DNA from: Marinobacter panjinensis
GTDB lineage: Bacteria > Pseudomonadota > Gammaproteobacteria > Pseudomonadales > Oleiphilaceae
Assembly (NCBI RefSeq): GCF_005298175.1
Contig: NZ_SZYH01000002.1
Coordinates: forward strand, 186,001 to 250,000
Direction of reading: 5' to 3'
DNA: 64,000 nucleotides
Part shown: positions 9,557-18,823 of the stretch, in pieces
How positions within the stretch are numbered: position 1 is the first letter of the stretch
How the letters are laid out: each line of letters starts with the position of its first letter
Position numbers and translations under genes: made by a program
Notes under the pieces: generated by a model
Told to the model about the DNA's origin: nothing
Seen by the model: only the letters and a program-made list of their open reading frames with translations
Databases searched by the model: none

Positions 9557-10363
9557 TCAGCCGCCCCGGTGGAAGACCAGTTCAAGCACAAACTTGCTGC
9601 CATAGAAGGCGAGCATAAGCAGGGCACAACCGGCGAGAGTCCAGCGACTGGCGGTTATGCCGCGCCATCCACGTGTGTAGCGCCCGATCAGCAATGCCAG
9701 GAAGACAGCCAGGGACAGAAGTGAGAATACAGTCTTGTGGGCCAGGTCCTGGGCAAAAATATCATCAATGAACAGTGCCCCGGTGACAATGGCCAGCACC
9801 AGCATCACCACGCCCGCCCAAACCATCTCGAACAGCAGGGATTCCATGGTCTGCAACGGCGGCAGGTTTCTGATCATTATGCTGTTGTAGTTGTGCTTGA
9901 GCTGGCGATTCTGGAGGTACAGCAGGGCTGCCTGTATAGCCGCCAGGGTGAACAGGCTGTAGGCTGTGACCGACAGCGCGATGTGCGACAGCATGCCGTA
10001 GCTGTCTTGCGGGACCAGTTGGGAAGAAGAGTGGGTGATCAGACCCATGATAATGGTCAGCGCCGCGATCGGATAAACACCAAGGAAGAGGCTCTGGACA
10101 GGCTTGCTAAGGTTAAGTCCCAGCAAAAGAAACACAATCAGCCAGGAAATGAGCACCGAACTCTGGAAGAATCCGAAATCGAATCCGCCTTCCTGGTGGA
10201 CGGTCTGGGCAATCAGCAGGCCATGGGCGGTCAGCGCCAGCATGCCGATAAGGGTGGTTATTGCAATATTGGTATGCACCCGCCCCCTGAAGCTGAGCGC
10301 CTGCAGGGCAGTACCGATGCTGTATAGTAATAATGAAGTGACCGCGAGAATCAGCGTTCCCAT
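9557..10363 (-). CDS. ypjD: YpjD, CcsA-like cytochrome c assembly-family membrane protein
   Basis: The 268-residue integral membrane protein has about eight hydrophobic segments. It belongs to the CcmC/CcsA-like family that includes E. coli YpjD. Family members with known function handle heme. YpjD itself is poorly characterised, so a heme role is only suggested. AAGGAAG lies just before ATG 10363. It is divergent from ffh across a 179-base promoter region, the arrangement seen in other gammaproteobacteria. Confidence 0.88.
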   Translation of the reverse strand: MGTLILAVTSLLLYSIGTALQALSFRGRVHTNIAITTLIGMLALTAHGLLIAQTVHQEGGFDFGFFQSSVLISWLIVFLLLGLNLSKPVQSLFLGVYPIAALTIIMGLITHSSSQLVPQDSYGMLSHIALSVTAYSLFTLAAIQAALLYLQNRQLKHNYNSIMIRNLPPLQTMESLLFEMVWAGVVMLVLAIVTGALFIDDIFAQDLAHKTVFSLLSLAVFLALLIGRYTRGWRGITASRWTLAGCALLMLAFYGSKFVLELVFHRGG

Positions 10364-10428
10364 GACTTCCTTTTAACCACTCTCTGACTGGGGGGCGGCG
10401 GGCTTTCGCGCCGATTTGACCGGTCTGG

Positions 10429-10457
10429 TCGTTTCAGGGCGATAGTCTGGTTATAAT
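10429..10457 (+). promoter_or_regulatory. Candidate ffh promoter
   Basis: A perfect TATAAT lies at 10452-10457. The corresponding -35 position (around 10429-10436) is weak. A TTGACC at 10416 is too far away to pair with it. The ffh start is 86 bases downstream. Confidence 0.35.
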
Positions 10458-10542
10458 GTCGCGATTATGCAACAGGAATCAAGGAACCTGATCGGGTTCC
10501 CGTGTTTCATGCACTCAATTAATCCGGGTACGGAAGATCAAC

Positions 10543-11931
10543 ATGTTTGAAAACCTCCAGGACCGACTTTCCGGCAGTCTGCGCAAGATTTCAGGTCAGG
10601 CGCGGCTGACCGACGACAACATAAAGGAAACGCTGCGTGAAGTTCGCATGGCGCTTTTGGAGGCAGACGTTGCCCTGCCAGTGGTCAAGGCATTTATAGA
10701 GGGCGTGCGTCAGCGGGCCATTGGCCAGGAAGTCCAGCGTAGCCTGAGCCCGGGGCAGGTATTCGTGAAGGTGGTCCAGCAGGAGCTGGAGCGCGTGATG
10801 GGGGACGGCAATGAGTCTCTCAATCTGGCGGTAGCGCCCCCGGCGGTGATCATGATGGCCGGTTTGCAGGGTGCTGGTAAAACCACCACCGTTGCCAAGC
10901 TTTCGCGGTTCCTGAAGGAGCGGCACAAGAAAACCGTGATGGTGGTGAGCGCCGACGTATATCGGCCCGCGGCAATACGCCAGCTGGAAACCCTGGCAGG
11001 GGAAGTCGGGGTCGAGTTTTTCCCCAGCACTGCGGACCAAGACCCGGTCGATATCGCCAATGGTGCGTTGGATGCCGCCCGCAAGAAGCATATCGATGTG
11101 GTGATCCTGGATACCGCCGGCCGCCTCCACGTCGACGAGCAGATGATGGGCGAGATAGGGCGGCTGCACAAAGCGGTAAACCCTGTCGAGACCCTGTTCG
11201 TGGTGGATGCCATGACCGGTCAGGACGCGGCCAACACCGCCAAGGCCTTCAACGATGCGCTGCCGCTGACGGGTGTGGTTCTCACCAAGACCGATGGCGA
11301 CGCCCGTGGCGGCGCCGCGCTGTCAGTGCGCCACATTACCGGCAAGCCCATCAAGTTCCTCGGTGTGGGGGAGAAGTCGGACGCCCTGGAGCCCTTCCAT
11401 CCGGATCGGGTGGCGTCCAGGATCCTCGGTATGGGGGATGTGCTCTCCCTGATAGAGGAAGCCGAGCGCAAGATTGACCAGAAGAAAGCTGAAAAACTGA
11501 CGAAGAAGATCAAGAAGGGCAAGAGCTTTGACCTGGAAGACTTCCGCGACCAGTTGCAGCAGATGAAAAATATGGGCGGTATCGGTGGCCTGATGGATAA
11601 GCTGCCGGGTATGGGGCAGATGGCGCAAATGGCCCAGCAACAGGTGAATGACAAGTCCATGGGACAGATGGAAGCCATTATCTGCTCAATGACCCCCAAG
11701 GAGCGCCGCTATCCGGATGTCATCAACAATTCCCGCAAGCGCCGCATAGCAGGCGGCTCCGGTACCCAGATCCAGGACGTCAACCGGCTGCTGAAACAGC
11801 ACAAGCAAATGCAGAAAATGATGAAGAAATTTGGCAAGAAAGGCGGAATGGCTAACATGATGCGGGGTCTTGGCGGTATGATGCCGCCGGGCGGAGGCGG
11901 TGGCGGAATGCCACCCCGTGGACGTATGTAG
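10543..11931 (+). CDS. ffh: Signal recognition particle GTPase
   Basis: Binds 4.5S RNA and signal sequences of nascent membrane proteins and delivers ribosomes to FtsY. The 462 residues comprise the N helical bundle, the G domain (P-loop GLQGAGKTTT, DTAGRLHVDEQM, TKTDGDARGGAALS) and the methionine-rich M domain. Within the M domain the RNA-binding part is marked by RRIAGGSGTQIQDVNRLL. The C-terminus ends in a long Gly/Met/Pro-rich tail. It is the first gene of the run leading into rpsP-rimM-trmD-rplS, but a separate promoter probably serves rpsP. Confidence 0.98.
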   Translation: MFENLQDRLSGSLRKISGQARLTDDNIKETLREVRMALLEADVALPVVKAFIEGVRQRAIGQEVQRSLSPGQVFVKVVQQELERVMGDGNESLNLAVAPPAVIMMAGLQGAGKTTTVAKLSRFLKERHKKTVMVVSADVYRPAAIRQLETLAGEVGVEFFPSTADQDPVDIANGALDAARKKHIDVVILDTAGRLHVDEQMMGEIGRLHKAVNPVETLFVVDAMTGQDAANTAKAFNDALPLTGVVLTKTDGDARGGAALSVRHITGKPIKFLGVGEKSDALEPFHPDRVASRILGMGDVLSLIEEAERKIDQKKAEKLTKKIKKGKSFDLEDFRDQLQQMKNMGGIGGLMDKLPGMGQMAQMAQQQVNDKSMGQMEAIICSMTPKERRYPDVINNSRKRRIAGGSGTQIQDVNRLLKQHKQMQKMMKKFGKKGGMANMMRGLGGMMPPGGGGGGMPPRGRM

Positions 11932-11951
11932 AAACCGGGATGTATTCCCTG

Positions 11952-11980
11952 TTTTCTTTGGCGTTCATTTAGCATAGAAT
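11952..11980 (+). promoter_or_regulatory. Candidate promoter of the rpsP operon
   Basis: TTTTCT (11952-11957) and TAGAAT (11975-11980) are 17 bases apart. A GC-rich AGCGCCCC follows the -10 box, a composition often found at stringently controlled ribosomal promoters. The rpsP start is about 95 bases downstream. Confidence 0.45.
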
Positions 11981-12074
11981 AGCGCCCCTTTCGAGTATGG
12001 GTCTTCGCGCCAGCCTTGGTTTGGCGGGTGTGAATCGTACAAAGTTCGTACAACAGAACAGGATATTGGTCGAA

Positions 12075-12320
12075 ATGGTAATAATCCGTTTGGCTCGTGG
12101 CGGCTCCAAGAAGCGCCCGTTCTACCATCTGACAGTGACAGACAGCCGCAAATCCCGCGACGGTCGTTTTATCGAGCGCGTTGGTTTCTTTAACCCGGTC
12201 GCTCGCGGTCAGGAAGAGCGTCTGCGTATTGATCGCGACCGCATTGAGCATTGGCTGGGCCAGGGCGCTCAGACCAGCGAGCGTGTTGCCCAGTTGCTGA
12301 AAGGCGCTGCGGCAGAGTAA
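12075..12320 (+). CDS. rpsP: 30S ribosomal protein S16
   Basis: The 81-residue S16 begins [17 protein letters not shown], with the classic family N-terminus and [13 protein letters not shown] chose ATG 12075 over an in-frame ATG at 11997 because the extra 26 residues are not part of S16. It is first in the conserved rpsP-rimM-trmD-rplS operon, with rimM 32 bases downstream. Confidence 0.97.
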   Translation: MVIIRLARGGSKKRPFYHLTVTDSRKSRDGRFIERVGFFNPVARGQEERLRIDRDRIEHWLGQGAQTSERVAQLLKGAAAE

Positions 12321-12352
12321 TAGAGTTAACGTTTCATCACCGGGGTTAGGGC

Positions 12353-12880
12353 ATGGCTCAGCATTCGCAGGAAACTGTGATTGGTCAGATTACCTCGGTG
12401 TTTGGGGTTAAAGGGTGGCTTAAAGTCCACTCTTACACGGACCCCAGAGAAGGGATACTGAACTACCGTGACTGGACTCTGGTCCACAACGGCAAGCGTA
12501 TCCCTGCAAAGCTTGAGGAAGGTCGCCGGCAGGGCCAGGGGATCGTTGTCAGGCTGAAAGGCATTGATGATCGTGAAATGGCTCGCAGTTACTGTGGCGC
12601 CGACGTTATTGTGCCCACCGAAGAGTTGCCAGAGCTGCCCGAAGGGGAATACTACTGGTATCAGCTGGAAGGGCTTGACGTGTTCACGACTGAGGATGAG
12701 TGCCTCGGCAGGGTGCATCATCTGATAGAAACAGGCTCCAACGATGTCCTGGTGGTGAGGGCTACTGATGCCTCCATCGACCAGCGTGAGCGGCTGATTC
12801 CCTACCGTCCGGACCACGTTGTCCGGAATGTGGATCTGGCCGCTTCGCGTATGGTAGTCGACTGGGATCCGGAGTTCTGA
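12353..12880 (+). CDS. rimM: 16S rRNA processing protein RimM
   Basis: The 175-residue ribosome maturation factor assists 30S head assembly and binds S19. The N-terminal RimM barrel starts with IGQITSVFGVKGWLKV. The C-terminal PRC-barrel-like part contains YYWYQLEGLDVF and the family ending IPYRPDHVV...DWDPEF. It lies between rpsP and trmD, with 3 bases before the trmD start. Confidence 0.97.
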   Translation: MAQHSQETVIGQITSVFGVKGWLKVHSYTDPREGILNYRDWTLVHNGKRIPAKLEEGRRQGQGIVVRLKGIDDREMARSYCGADVIVPTEELPELPEGEYYWYQLEGLDVFTTEDECLGRVHHLIETGSNDVLVVRATDASIDQRERLIPYRPDHVVRNVDLAASRMVVDWDPEF

Positions 12881-12883
12881 CGG

Positions 12884-13642
12884 GTGTGGATTGGCGCAGT
12901 CAGTCTGTTCCCGGAGATGTTCGCTGCGGTGACCGAGTACGGGATTACCGGCAGGGCGGTCAGAGATGGTTTGCTGACCTTCAGTGCCTGGAATCCCCGG
13001 GAATTTACCCACGATCGTCACCGCACTGTTGACGACCGGCCTTATGGTGGTGGTCCGGGCATGCTGATGAAAATTCAGCCGCTACGGGATGCCATACACG
13101 CGGCACGGGCGTCGGCACCCGGCAAGCCCTGCGTGGTTTATCTGTCTCCCCAGGGGGAGCCGATGGACCAGAGCATGGTTGAGTCACTGGCGGCAGAACA
13201 GAACCTCATTCTGGTAGCCGGGCGGTACGAGGGTGTTGATGAACGCCTGATATCGGCCGAAGTCGACCGGGAGGTGTCACTGGGAGATTTCGTGCTCTCC
13301 GGTGGCGAACTGGCAGCCATGGCTGTTATTGATGCGGTTACGCGCCTCATCCCCGGAGCGCTGGGTCATGCGCAGTCGGCAGAGCAGGATTCCTTTGCTG
13401 ACGGTTTGCTGGATTGTCCGCACTACACCCGGCCTGAGGTTTACGAAGGTCAGGCGGTGCCGGAGGTTTTATTGGGCGGTCACCATGATCAGATCCGGCG
13501 TTGGCGGCTCAAGCAGTCGCTGAGGCGAACCCGGGAGCGACGCCCCGACCTGCTGGAAAAGCGGGTGTTTACGGACGAAGAGCGTGAGCTGCTGGAAGAG
13601 ATTTTGAACGAACCGGGTGCCTCTGAATCATCAGGGCATTAA
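12884..13642 (+). CDS. trmD: tRNA (guanine-N1)-methyltransferase
   Basis: Methylates G37 of tRNAs with a G at position 36, which prevents +1 frameshifting. The 252-residue SPOUT-family enzyme has the knot-region motifs [21 protein letters not shown] and [14 protein letters not shown]. The start is GTG (12884) and gives [13 protein letters not shown], the family N-terminus. Co-transcription with rimM and rplS is conserved. Confidence 0.98.
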   Translation: MWIGAVSLFPEMFAAVTEYGITGRAVRDGLLTFSAWNPREFTHDRHRTVDDRPYGGGPGMLMKIQPLRDAIHAARASAPGKPCVVYLSPQGEPMDQSMVESLAAEQNLILVAGRYEGVDERLISAEVDREVSLGDFVLSGGELAAMAVIDAVTRLIPGALGHAQSAEQDSFADGLLDCPHYTRPEVYEGQAVPEVLLGGHHDQIRRWRLKQSLRRTRERRPDLLEKRVFTDEERELLEEILNEPGASESSGH

Positions 13643-13668
13643 AAGATTGGGTATCAGGAGCACTAACG

Positions 13669-14025
13669 ATGAGCGGTAAGAACAACATCATCAGTCAGAT
13701 TGAATCAGAGCAGATGACCAAGGAAATCCCTGCCTTTGCGCCGGGTGACACCGTGGTTATCCAGGTGCGTGTAACTGAAGGCAACCGCGAGCGTCTGCAG
13801 GCGTTTGAAGGCGTTGTCATTGGCAAGCGCAACCGTGGCATGAACTCTTCCTTCACTGTACGGAAAATTTCCTACGGCGTTGGCGTTGAGCGTACCTTCC
13901 AGACCTTCTCCAAGCTGATCGACAGCATCAGCGTGAAGCGTCGCGGCGACGTTCGCCAGGCCAAGCTTTACTACCTGCGCGACCTGTCTGGCAAGGCAGC
14001 TCGTATCAAGGAAAAGCTGGGCTGA
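13669..14025 (+). CDS. rplS: 50S ribosomal protein L19
   Basis: The 118-residue L19 sits near the 30S-50S interface. The family sequence is visible in [32 protein letters not shown] and the ending [19 protein letters not shown]. It is last in the operon and followed by a strong terminator. Confidence 0.98.
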   Translation: MSGKNNIISQIESEQMTKEIPAFAPGDTVVIQVRVTEGNRERLQAFEGVVIGKRNRGMNSSFTVRKISYGVGVERTFQTFSKLIDSISVKRRGDVRQAKLYYLRDLSGKAARIKEKLG

Positions 14026-14053
14026 TCAGCAGCGGTTGCTGGTCAAGTTCGTT

Positions 14054-14082
14054 GAAAAAGGCAGCCTTTGGCTGCCTTTTTC
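14054..14082 (+). terminator. Intrinsic terminator of the rpsP-rplS operon
   Basis: GGCAGCC (14060-14066), a TTT loop, and GGCTGCC (14070-14076) are followed by TTTTT, with a matching A-run before the stem. It begins about 30 bases after the rplS stop. Confidence 0.93.
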
Positions 14083-14133
14083 GTGTCTGATCTCCATAAC
14101 TGCATCGGCGCGGTACGTCTCGAGTAAGCTGTT

Positions 14134-15066
14134 ATGAGCCGGAAGACCAACTCCAGAGCTGAATTGCGTCCCCCCGATGAAGCAATCATTGTGCGCTTCA
14201 CAGATGCCGTCTGGCTTGAGGACGGGCTGGGTGAGAAAACCCGCCAGGCTTACCGCAGCGATCTCGAACGCCTGGCGGTATGGCTGCAGGAGCAGCCGGG
14301 AAAACCATTGTTGGCAGACGTGCGCCGTACCGATTTGCTGGCCTGGATCGCCCGGGGGTTGGCCGATGGCTTCAAGACGTCCACCGCAGCACGTCGCCTG
14401 TCCGGTTTGCGGCGTTTCTATCGCTACCTTTTGCGTGAAGGGTTGATCTCAGAGGATCCGACATTACGCATTGACAGCCCCAGGCTCCCGCGACGCCTGC
14501 CGGATTCCCTGTCGGAGGACGATGTGGACAATCTGCTGTCGGAACCCGACCCGGAGGTGCCCATCGAGCTTCGCGACAAGGCAATGATGGAAATTCTGTA
14601 TGGCTGCGGTTTGCGGGTGTCGGAACTGGTGGAGTTGACCGTGGACGAGGTGAATCTGCGTCAGGGTGTGGTCAGGATAGTGGGCAAGGGAAACAAGGAG
14701 CGGCTGGTGCCCCTGGGGGAGGAGGCCATTGACTGGCTGGTGCGGTACATGAAGGAAGGGCGGGGTGAACTTCTCAGGGGGCGGCCAAGTAATGCGCTGT
14801 TTCCCGGAAACCGGCCGGTCGCCATGACACGGCAGACGTTCTGGCATCGGATAAAGCACTATGCCCTACGGGCAGGCATCCACAAGCATCTTTCCCCACA
14901 CACCCTGCGGCATGCCTTTGCCACCCATTTGCTGAATAATGGCGCAGACCTGCGGGTAGTGCAGATGCTGCTGGGGCATTCGGATCTTTCCACCACACAG
15001 ATATACACCCATGTGGCGCGACAGCGATTGCAGTCCCTGCATCAGTCCCATCATCCCAGGGGCTAG
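14134..15066 (+). CDS. xerD: Site-specific tyrosine recombinase XerD
   Basis: The 310-residue enzyme acts with XerC at dif to resolve chromosome dimers. The N-terminal SAM-like domain (about 15-100) is followed by the catalytic domain. Its conserved residues are visible: Arg in GCGLRVSEL, HTLRHAFATHLL (His-x-x-Arg), the second His in LLGHSDLSTTQ and the tyrosine in IYTHVA. I assign XerD rather than XerC because dsbC follows, as in E. coli and Pseudomonas. Confidence 0.95.
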   Translation: MSRKTNSRAELRPPDEAIIVRFTDAVWLEDGLGEKTRQAYRSDLERLAVWLQEQPGKPLLADVRRTDLLAWIARGLADGFKTSTAARRLSGLRRFYRYLLREGLISEDPTLRIDSPRLPRRLPDSLSEDDVDNLLSEPDPEVPIELRDKAMMEILYGCGLRVSELVELTVDEVNLRQGVVRIVGKGNKERLVPLGEEAIDWLVRYMKEGRGELLRGRPSNALFPGNRPVAMTRQTFWHRIKHYALRAGIHKHLSPHTLRHAFATHLLNNGADLRVVQMLLGHSDLSTTQIYTHVARQRLQSLHQSHHPRG

Positions 15067-15078
15067 TGTCATGTCTGG

Positions 15079-15106
15079 TTGCGGTGGCGATGCGCCTTGG
15101 TACACT
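15079..15106 (+). promoter_or_regulatory. Candidate dsbC promoter
   Basis: TTGCGG (15079-15084) and TACACT (15101-15106) are separated by 16 bases. The dsbC ATG lies about 130 bases downstream, so the leader would be fairly long. Confidence 0.35.
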
Positions 15107-15238
15107 GAACTTTTTTTGGTGGCCGGTGTCGCAACTATCTCGACGCTTTTAACTCTCTTAGCTTTTTTAACGACGCGGCGGGAATCGCGCTGCCGTGAAG
15201 ATTGAACACCCTGTGAGCCCTTTTAACTGGAAGCCATT

Positions 15239-15985
15239 ATGTTGATCAAGAGCCTGTTCAAGTCCTGCCTGCTGTTCGTTACCGCTACCCTGGTCATGGC
15301 CGGAGCATCAACCCTTCAGGCGGGTGAAGTAGAGGACAAGATTACCGAAAAACTGACGGCAGCTGTTCCTGGCCTGAAAATCTCCGAGGTTCGCAAGTCC
15401 GAAGCCAAGGGCCTGTACGAGGTTTACAGTAATAACGGGGACACCATCTTCACCACTGCCGACGGCCAGTACCTCCTTACCGGAGACCTCCTGAAGATTA
15501 CCAGTACTGGTATCGCCAATGTCTCGGAACAGGGAAGGGCATCGCAACGGGCCCGGACAATGGACGATTTTGGTGGCAAGGGGGTGATCAGCTATGCCGC
15601 CAAGGGCACGGAGAAGGCCTCCATTGCCGTGTTTACCGATATTGATTGCCCCTACTGCCGTAAGATGCATGACGAAGTGCCACAGCTGAATGACATGGGC
15701 ATTACCGTTCACTACTACGGTTTTCCCCGTTCCGGGCCCAACACACCCTCATTCCGCAAGTACATTTCTGTCTGGTGTTCCGATGACCAGCAGGCAGCCA
15801 TGGATGCCGCCAAACAGGGCCGCCCTGTAGAAGAGCAGAGCTGTGACAATCCGGTCAGGGAGCAATTCCAGTTGGGCGGTCGCGTTGGTGTGACCGGCAC
15901 CCCGGCGATCGTGCTGGAAGACGGTAACATGGTGCGTGGTTACGTGCCGGCCCAAAAACTGGCTGAAGGCCTCGGGCTGCTCTGA
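15239..15985 (+). CDS. dsbC: Periplasmic thiol:disulfide isomerase DsbC
   Basis: The 248-residue periplasmic protein has a signal peptide of about 28 residues (Lys near the N-terminus, hydrophobic core, likely cleavage after LQA). An N-terminal dimerisation domain (about 30-95) and a thioredoxin-like domain follow. The CPYC active site (Cys137, Cys140) and the cis-proline in VTGTPAIV are present, and two further cysteines (in VWCSDD and QSCDNP) match the structural disulfide of DsbC. It isomerises wrong disulfides and is recycled by DsbD. Confidence 0.95.
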   Translation: MLIKSLFKSCLLFVTATLVMAGASTLQAGEVEDKITEKLTAAVPGLKISEVRKSEAKGLYEVYSNNGDTIFTTADGQYLLTGDLLKITSTGIANVSEQGRASQRARTMDDFGGKGVISYAAKGTEKASIAVFTDIDCPYCRKMHDEVPQLNDMGITVHYYGFPRSGPNTPSFRKYISVWCSDDQQAAMDAAKQGRPVEEQSCDNPVREQFQLGGRVGVTGTPAIVLEDGNMVRGYVPAQKLAEGLGLL

Positions 15986-16028
15986 TAGTCTACCGGTCTG
16001 AAGCTTTGCCCGTTGTGTCGGACAGGGC

Positions 16029-16057
16029 TTATTCGGGCGCACGTTAACCGTTATACT
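16029..16057 (+). promoter_or_regulatory. Candidate promoter of hom-thrC
   Basis: TTATTC (16029-16034) and TATACT (16052-16057) are separated by 17 bases, 41 bases before the hom start codon. Confidence 0.45.
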
Positions 16058-16098
16058 ATCGCTCCCCACAGCAACCCATCGGGAACAGAGGTGAAAGC

Positions 16099-17400
16099 TT
16101 GAAAGACGTCAATGTCGGAATCTGCGGACTGGGAACAGTCGGTGGTGGTACGTACAACGTACTGACCCGGAACGCCAGCCTGATCACGGGCAGGACAGGT
16201 TTCAATATCCGGATTGCCAGGGTGGCGACACGCACACCCCGCAGTGATATTGATCTGGGTGATATCCCTTTCAGCACCGACGTGTTCGACGTGGTGAATG
16301 ACCCGTCCGTGGATATTGTGGTGGAACTGATTGGCGGCTACGAGACTGCGCGGGAGCTGGTGCTGGCAGCCATCAAGAATGGCAAGCACGTAGTAACTGC
16401 GAACAAGGCCCTGATTGCGGTTCACGGCAATGAAATCTTTGAGGCTGCTGCGAAGAAAAACGTGATCGTTGCCTACGAAGCGGGTGTCGCCGGTGGTATT
16501 CCGGTCATCAAGGCCGTTCGTGAGGGCATGGCGGCCAATCGGGTCGACTGGATTGCCGGCATCATCAACGGTACCGGTAACTATATCCTGACTGAAATGC
16601 GTGCCGGCCGTGAATTCGCTGAGGTGCTCAAAGAGGCCCAGGATCTGGGTTATGCCGAGGCTGATCCCACCTTTGACGTTGAAGGTATCGACGCCGCTCA
16701 CAAGCTGACCATCCTGGCCTCGGCTGGTTTCGGTGTACCGCTTCAGTTTGAGAAGGCCTATACCGAAGGGATTTCCGAGATTACCCCTTACGATATCGCC
16801 CATGCCGAGGTTCTGGGGTATCGCATCAAGCATCTGGGCATTGCCCGCCGTCGCGATGAAGGCATCGAGCTGCGCGTTCATCCCACGCTGGTTCCCCGTA
16901 GCCACCTCATTGCCCAGGTTGATGGTGTACTGAATGCAGTGCTGGTGGATGGCGACGCCGTCGGCCAGACCATGTATTACGGCCCGGGTGCGGGCGACGA
17001 GGCCACAGCCTCTGCGGTGATCGCCGATATCATCGATGCCGCCCGTTCCGTCGCCGCTGAAAGCAACCAGCGTGTGCCCTACCTCGGCTTTTCGCCGTCG
17101 GCGATGGAAGATCTTCCGGTGCTGCCCATGGAGGATGTCCAGTCTGCCTATTACCTGCGTATCCAGGCGCTGGACCGCCCCGGCGTGCTGGCGAAAGTGG
17201 CGTCTATCTTGAGCGAGCACGGCATCAATATCGAGTCCATCATGCAGAAGGAATCGGAGCTGAAGGATGGCCGCATTCCGGTGATTATCCTCACCCACAC
17301 GGTTCAGGAGCGCCAGATCAACCGCGCCATTGAAGAACTGGAAGCTCTCAGCGATATCGACGGAAAAGTCATTCGCATCCGTGCCGAAAACTTTAACTGA
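16099..17400 (+). CDS. hom: Homoserine dehydrogenase
   Basis: Reduces aspartate semialdehyde to homoserine on the way to threonine and methionine. The 433 residues include the NAD(P) fold (GLGTVGGGTYNVL), the catalytic domain with IINGTGNYILTEM and EADPTFDVEGIDAAHK, and a C-terminal ACT domain from about residue 350 (LDRPGVLAKVASIL) that suggests threonine feedback control. The start is TTG at 16099, with AGAGGTGA just upstream. No aspartokinase is fused to it. thrC follows 14 bases later. Confidence 0.96.
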   Translation: MKDVNVGICGLGTVGGGTYNVLTRNASLITGRTGFNIRIARVATRTPRSDIDLGDIPFSTDVFDVVNDPSVDIVVELIGGYETARELVLAAIKNGKHVVTANKALIAVHGNEIFEAAAKKNVIVAYEAGVAGGIPVIKAVREGMAANRVDWIAGIINGTGNYILTEMRAGREFAEVLKEAQDLGYAEADPTFDVEGIDAAHKLTILASAGFGVPLQFEKAYTEGISEITPYDIAHAEVLGYRIKHLGIARRRDEGIELRVHPTLVPRSHLIAQVDGVLNAVLVDGDAVGQTMYYGPGAGDEATASAVIADIIDAARSVAAESNQRVPYLGFSPSAMEDLPVLPMEDVQSAYYLRIQALDRPGVLAKVASILSEHGINIESIMQKESELKDGRIPVIILTHTVQERQINRAIEELEALSDIDGKVIRIRAENFN

Positions 17401-17414
17401 CAGGAACGCGCAAG

Positions 17415-18818
17415 GTGAGATACATCAGTACACGGGGCGAAGCTCCCGCCCTGGGTTTTGAAGATGTCCTGCTGACAGGCCTGGCCACCGACGGTGGCCT
17501 TTATGTCCCGGAATCCCTGCCCCATTTCAGCCTGGAAGAAATCCGCAGCTGGCGCGGGCTTTCCTACAGCGAGCTGGCCTTCAAGGTGATGCATCCGTTC
17601 GTGGATGATGCCATTCCGGCAGAGGATTTCCGCAGGATGCTGGACGAAACCTACGGTGACGCATTTGCCCACAAGGCGGTCGCGCCACTGGTTCAGCTGG
17701 ACAGCAATGAATGGGTCATGGAACTGTTCCGTGGCCCTACCCTGGCGTTCAAGGATTTCGCTCTGCAGCTACTGGGGCGCCTGCTGGACTATGTGCTGGA
17801 GAAGCGACAGCAGCACGTGGTGATCATGGGGGCGACGTCTGGCGATACCGGTTCCGCCGCCATTGAAGGGTGCCGTCGCTGCAAGCATGTGGACATATTT
17901 ATCCTGCATCCCCACGAGCGTGTCTCCGAGGTGCAGCGCCGCCAGATGACCACTGTGAAGGGTGATAACATCCACAATATTGCGGTGCGCGGCAACTTTG
18001 ATGACTGCCAGCGCATGGTCAAGGCAAGCTTTGGCGACCAGTCGTTCCTGGGCGGCAAAACCCAGCTTGCGGCGGTGAATTCCATCAACTGGGCTCGCAT
18101 CATGGCCCAGATTGTCTACTACTTTCATGCCTCCCTGGCCCTCGGTGGTCCGGATCGCAGTATGGCGTTTTCCGTGCCCACCGGTAACTTTGGCGATATC
18201 TTTGCCGGTTACCTGGCCAAAAAAATGGGCCTGCCCATCTCCCAGCTGGTGATCGCCACCAACCGCAACGATATCCTGCACCGTTTCATGAGTGGCAACC
18301 GGTACGAGCAGCTCAAGCTTGAGCATACCCTGTCGCCGAGCATGGACATCATGGTATCCAGCAACTTCGAGCGTCTGTTGTTTGACCTGCACGGACGCGA
18401 TGGAATCGCTGTGAAAGAGCTGTTGGAAAATGCTTCCAGGGGGCCGGTCAGCATTGAAGACTACCGCTGGAAGCATGCCCGCAAGGTGTTTGATAGCGAC
18501 GCGGTCGACGATGAAGGCACCACGGACACCATCCGTGAAATCTTCGAGCAGAATGAATACCTGCTGGATCCGCATACCGCCATCGGCGTTCGCGCAGCCC
18601 GCAACTGCCGTCGCGACCCGGCCATTCCCATGATCACCCTGGGCACCGCTCATCCGGCCAAGTTCCCGGATGCCGTGTTGCGCTCTGGCGTCAAGGCGGA
18701 GCCGGCGTTGCCGGTGCACATGGCGGACCTGTTCGAGCGGGAAGAGCAATACACCGTGCTGGATAATGACCTGCCTGCTGTGCAGGACTTCATCGCCAAA
18801 CACTGGAAGAATACCTGA
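17415..18818 (+). CDS. thrC: Threonine synthase
   Basis: This PLP enzyme converts O-phosphohomoserine to threonine. The 467 residues start with the family N-terminus MRYISTRGEAPALGFEDVLLTG's equivalent (GTG start at 17415). The PLP lysine lies in GPTLAFKDFALQ, and the phosphate-binding loop lies in GATSGDTGSAAIE. It forms a two-gene operon with hom, an order shared with Pseudomonas. recJ begins 5 bases downstream, so it may be read on the same transcript. Confidence 0.97.
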   Translation: MRYISTRGEAPALGFEDVLLTGLATDGGLYVPESLPHFSLEEIRSWRGLSYSELAFKVMHPFVDDAIPAEDFRRMLDETYGDAFAHKAVAPLVQLDSNEWVMELFRGPTLAFKDFALQLLGRLLDYVLEKRQQHVVIMGATSGDTGSAAIEGCRRCKHVDIFILHPHERVSEVQRRQMTTVKGDNIHNIAVRGNFDDCQRMVKASFGDQSFLGGKTQLAAVNSINWARIMAQIVYYFHASLALGGPDRSMAFSVPTGNFGDIFAGYLAKKMGLPISQLVIATNRNDILHRFMSGNRYEQLKLEHTLSPSMDIMVSSNFERLLFDLHGRDGIAVKELLENASRGPVSIEDYRWKHARKVFDSDAVDDEGTTDTIREIFEQNEYLLDPHTAIGVRAARNCRRDPAIPMITLGTAHPAKFPDAVLRSGVKAEPALPVHMADLFEREEQYTVLDNDLPAVQDFIAKHWKNT

Positions 18819-18823
18819 CCGGT

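Noticed and set aside
15071..15205. A 44-codon frame with a hydrophobic segment between xerD and dsbC
   Set aside because: It has no ribosome binding site and covers the likely dsbC promoter. Its hydrophobicity comes from a T-rich stretch. Too weak to list as a gene.
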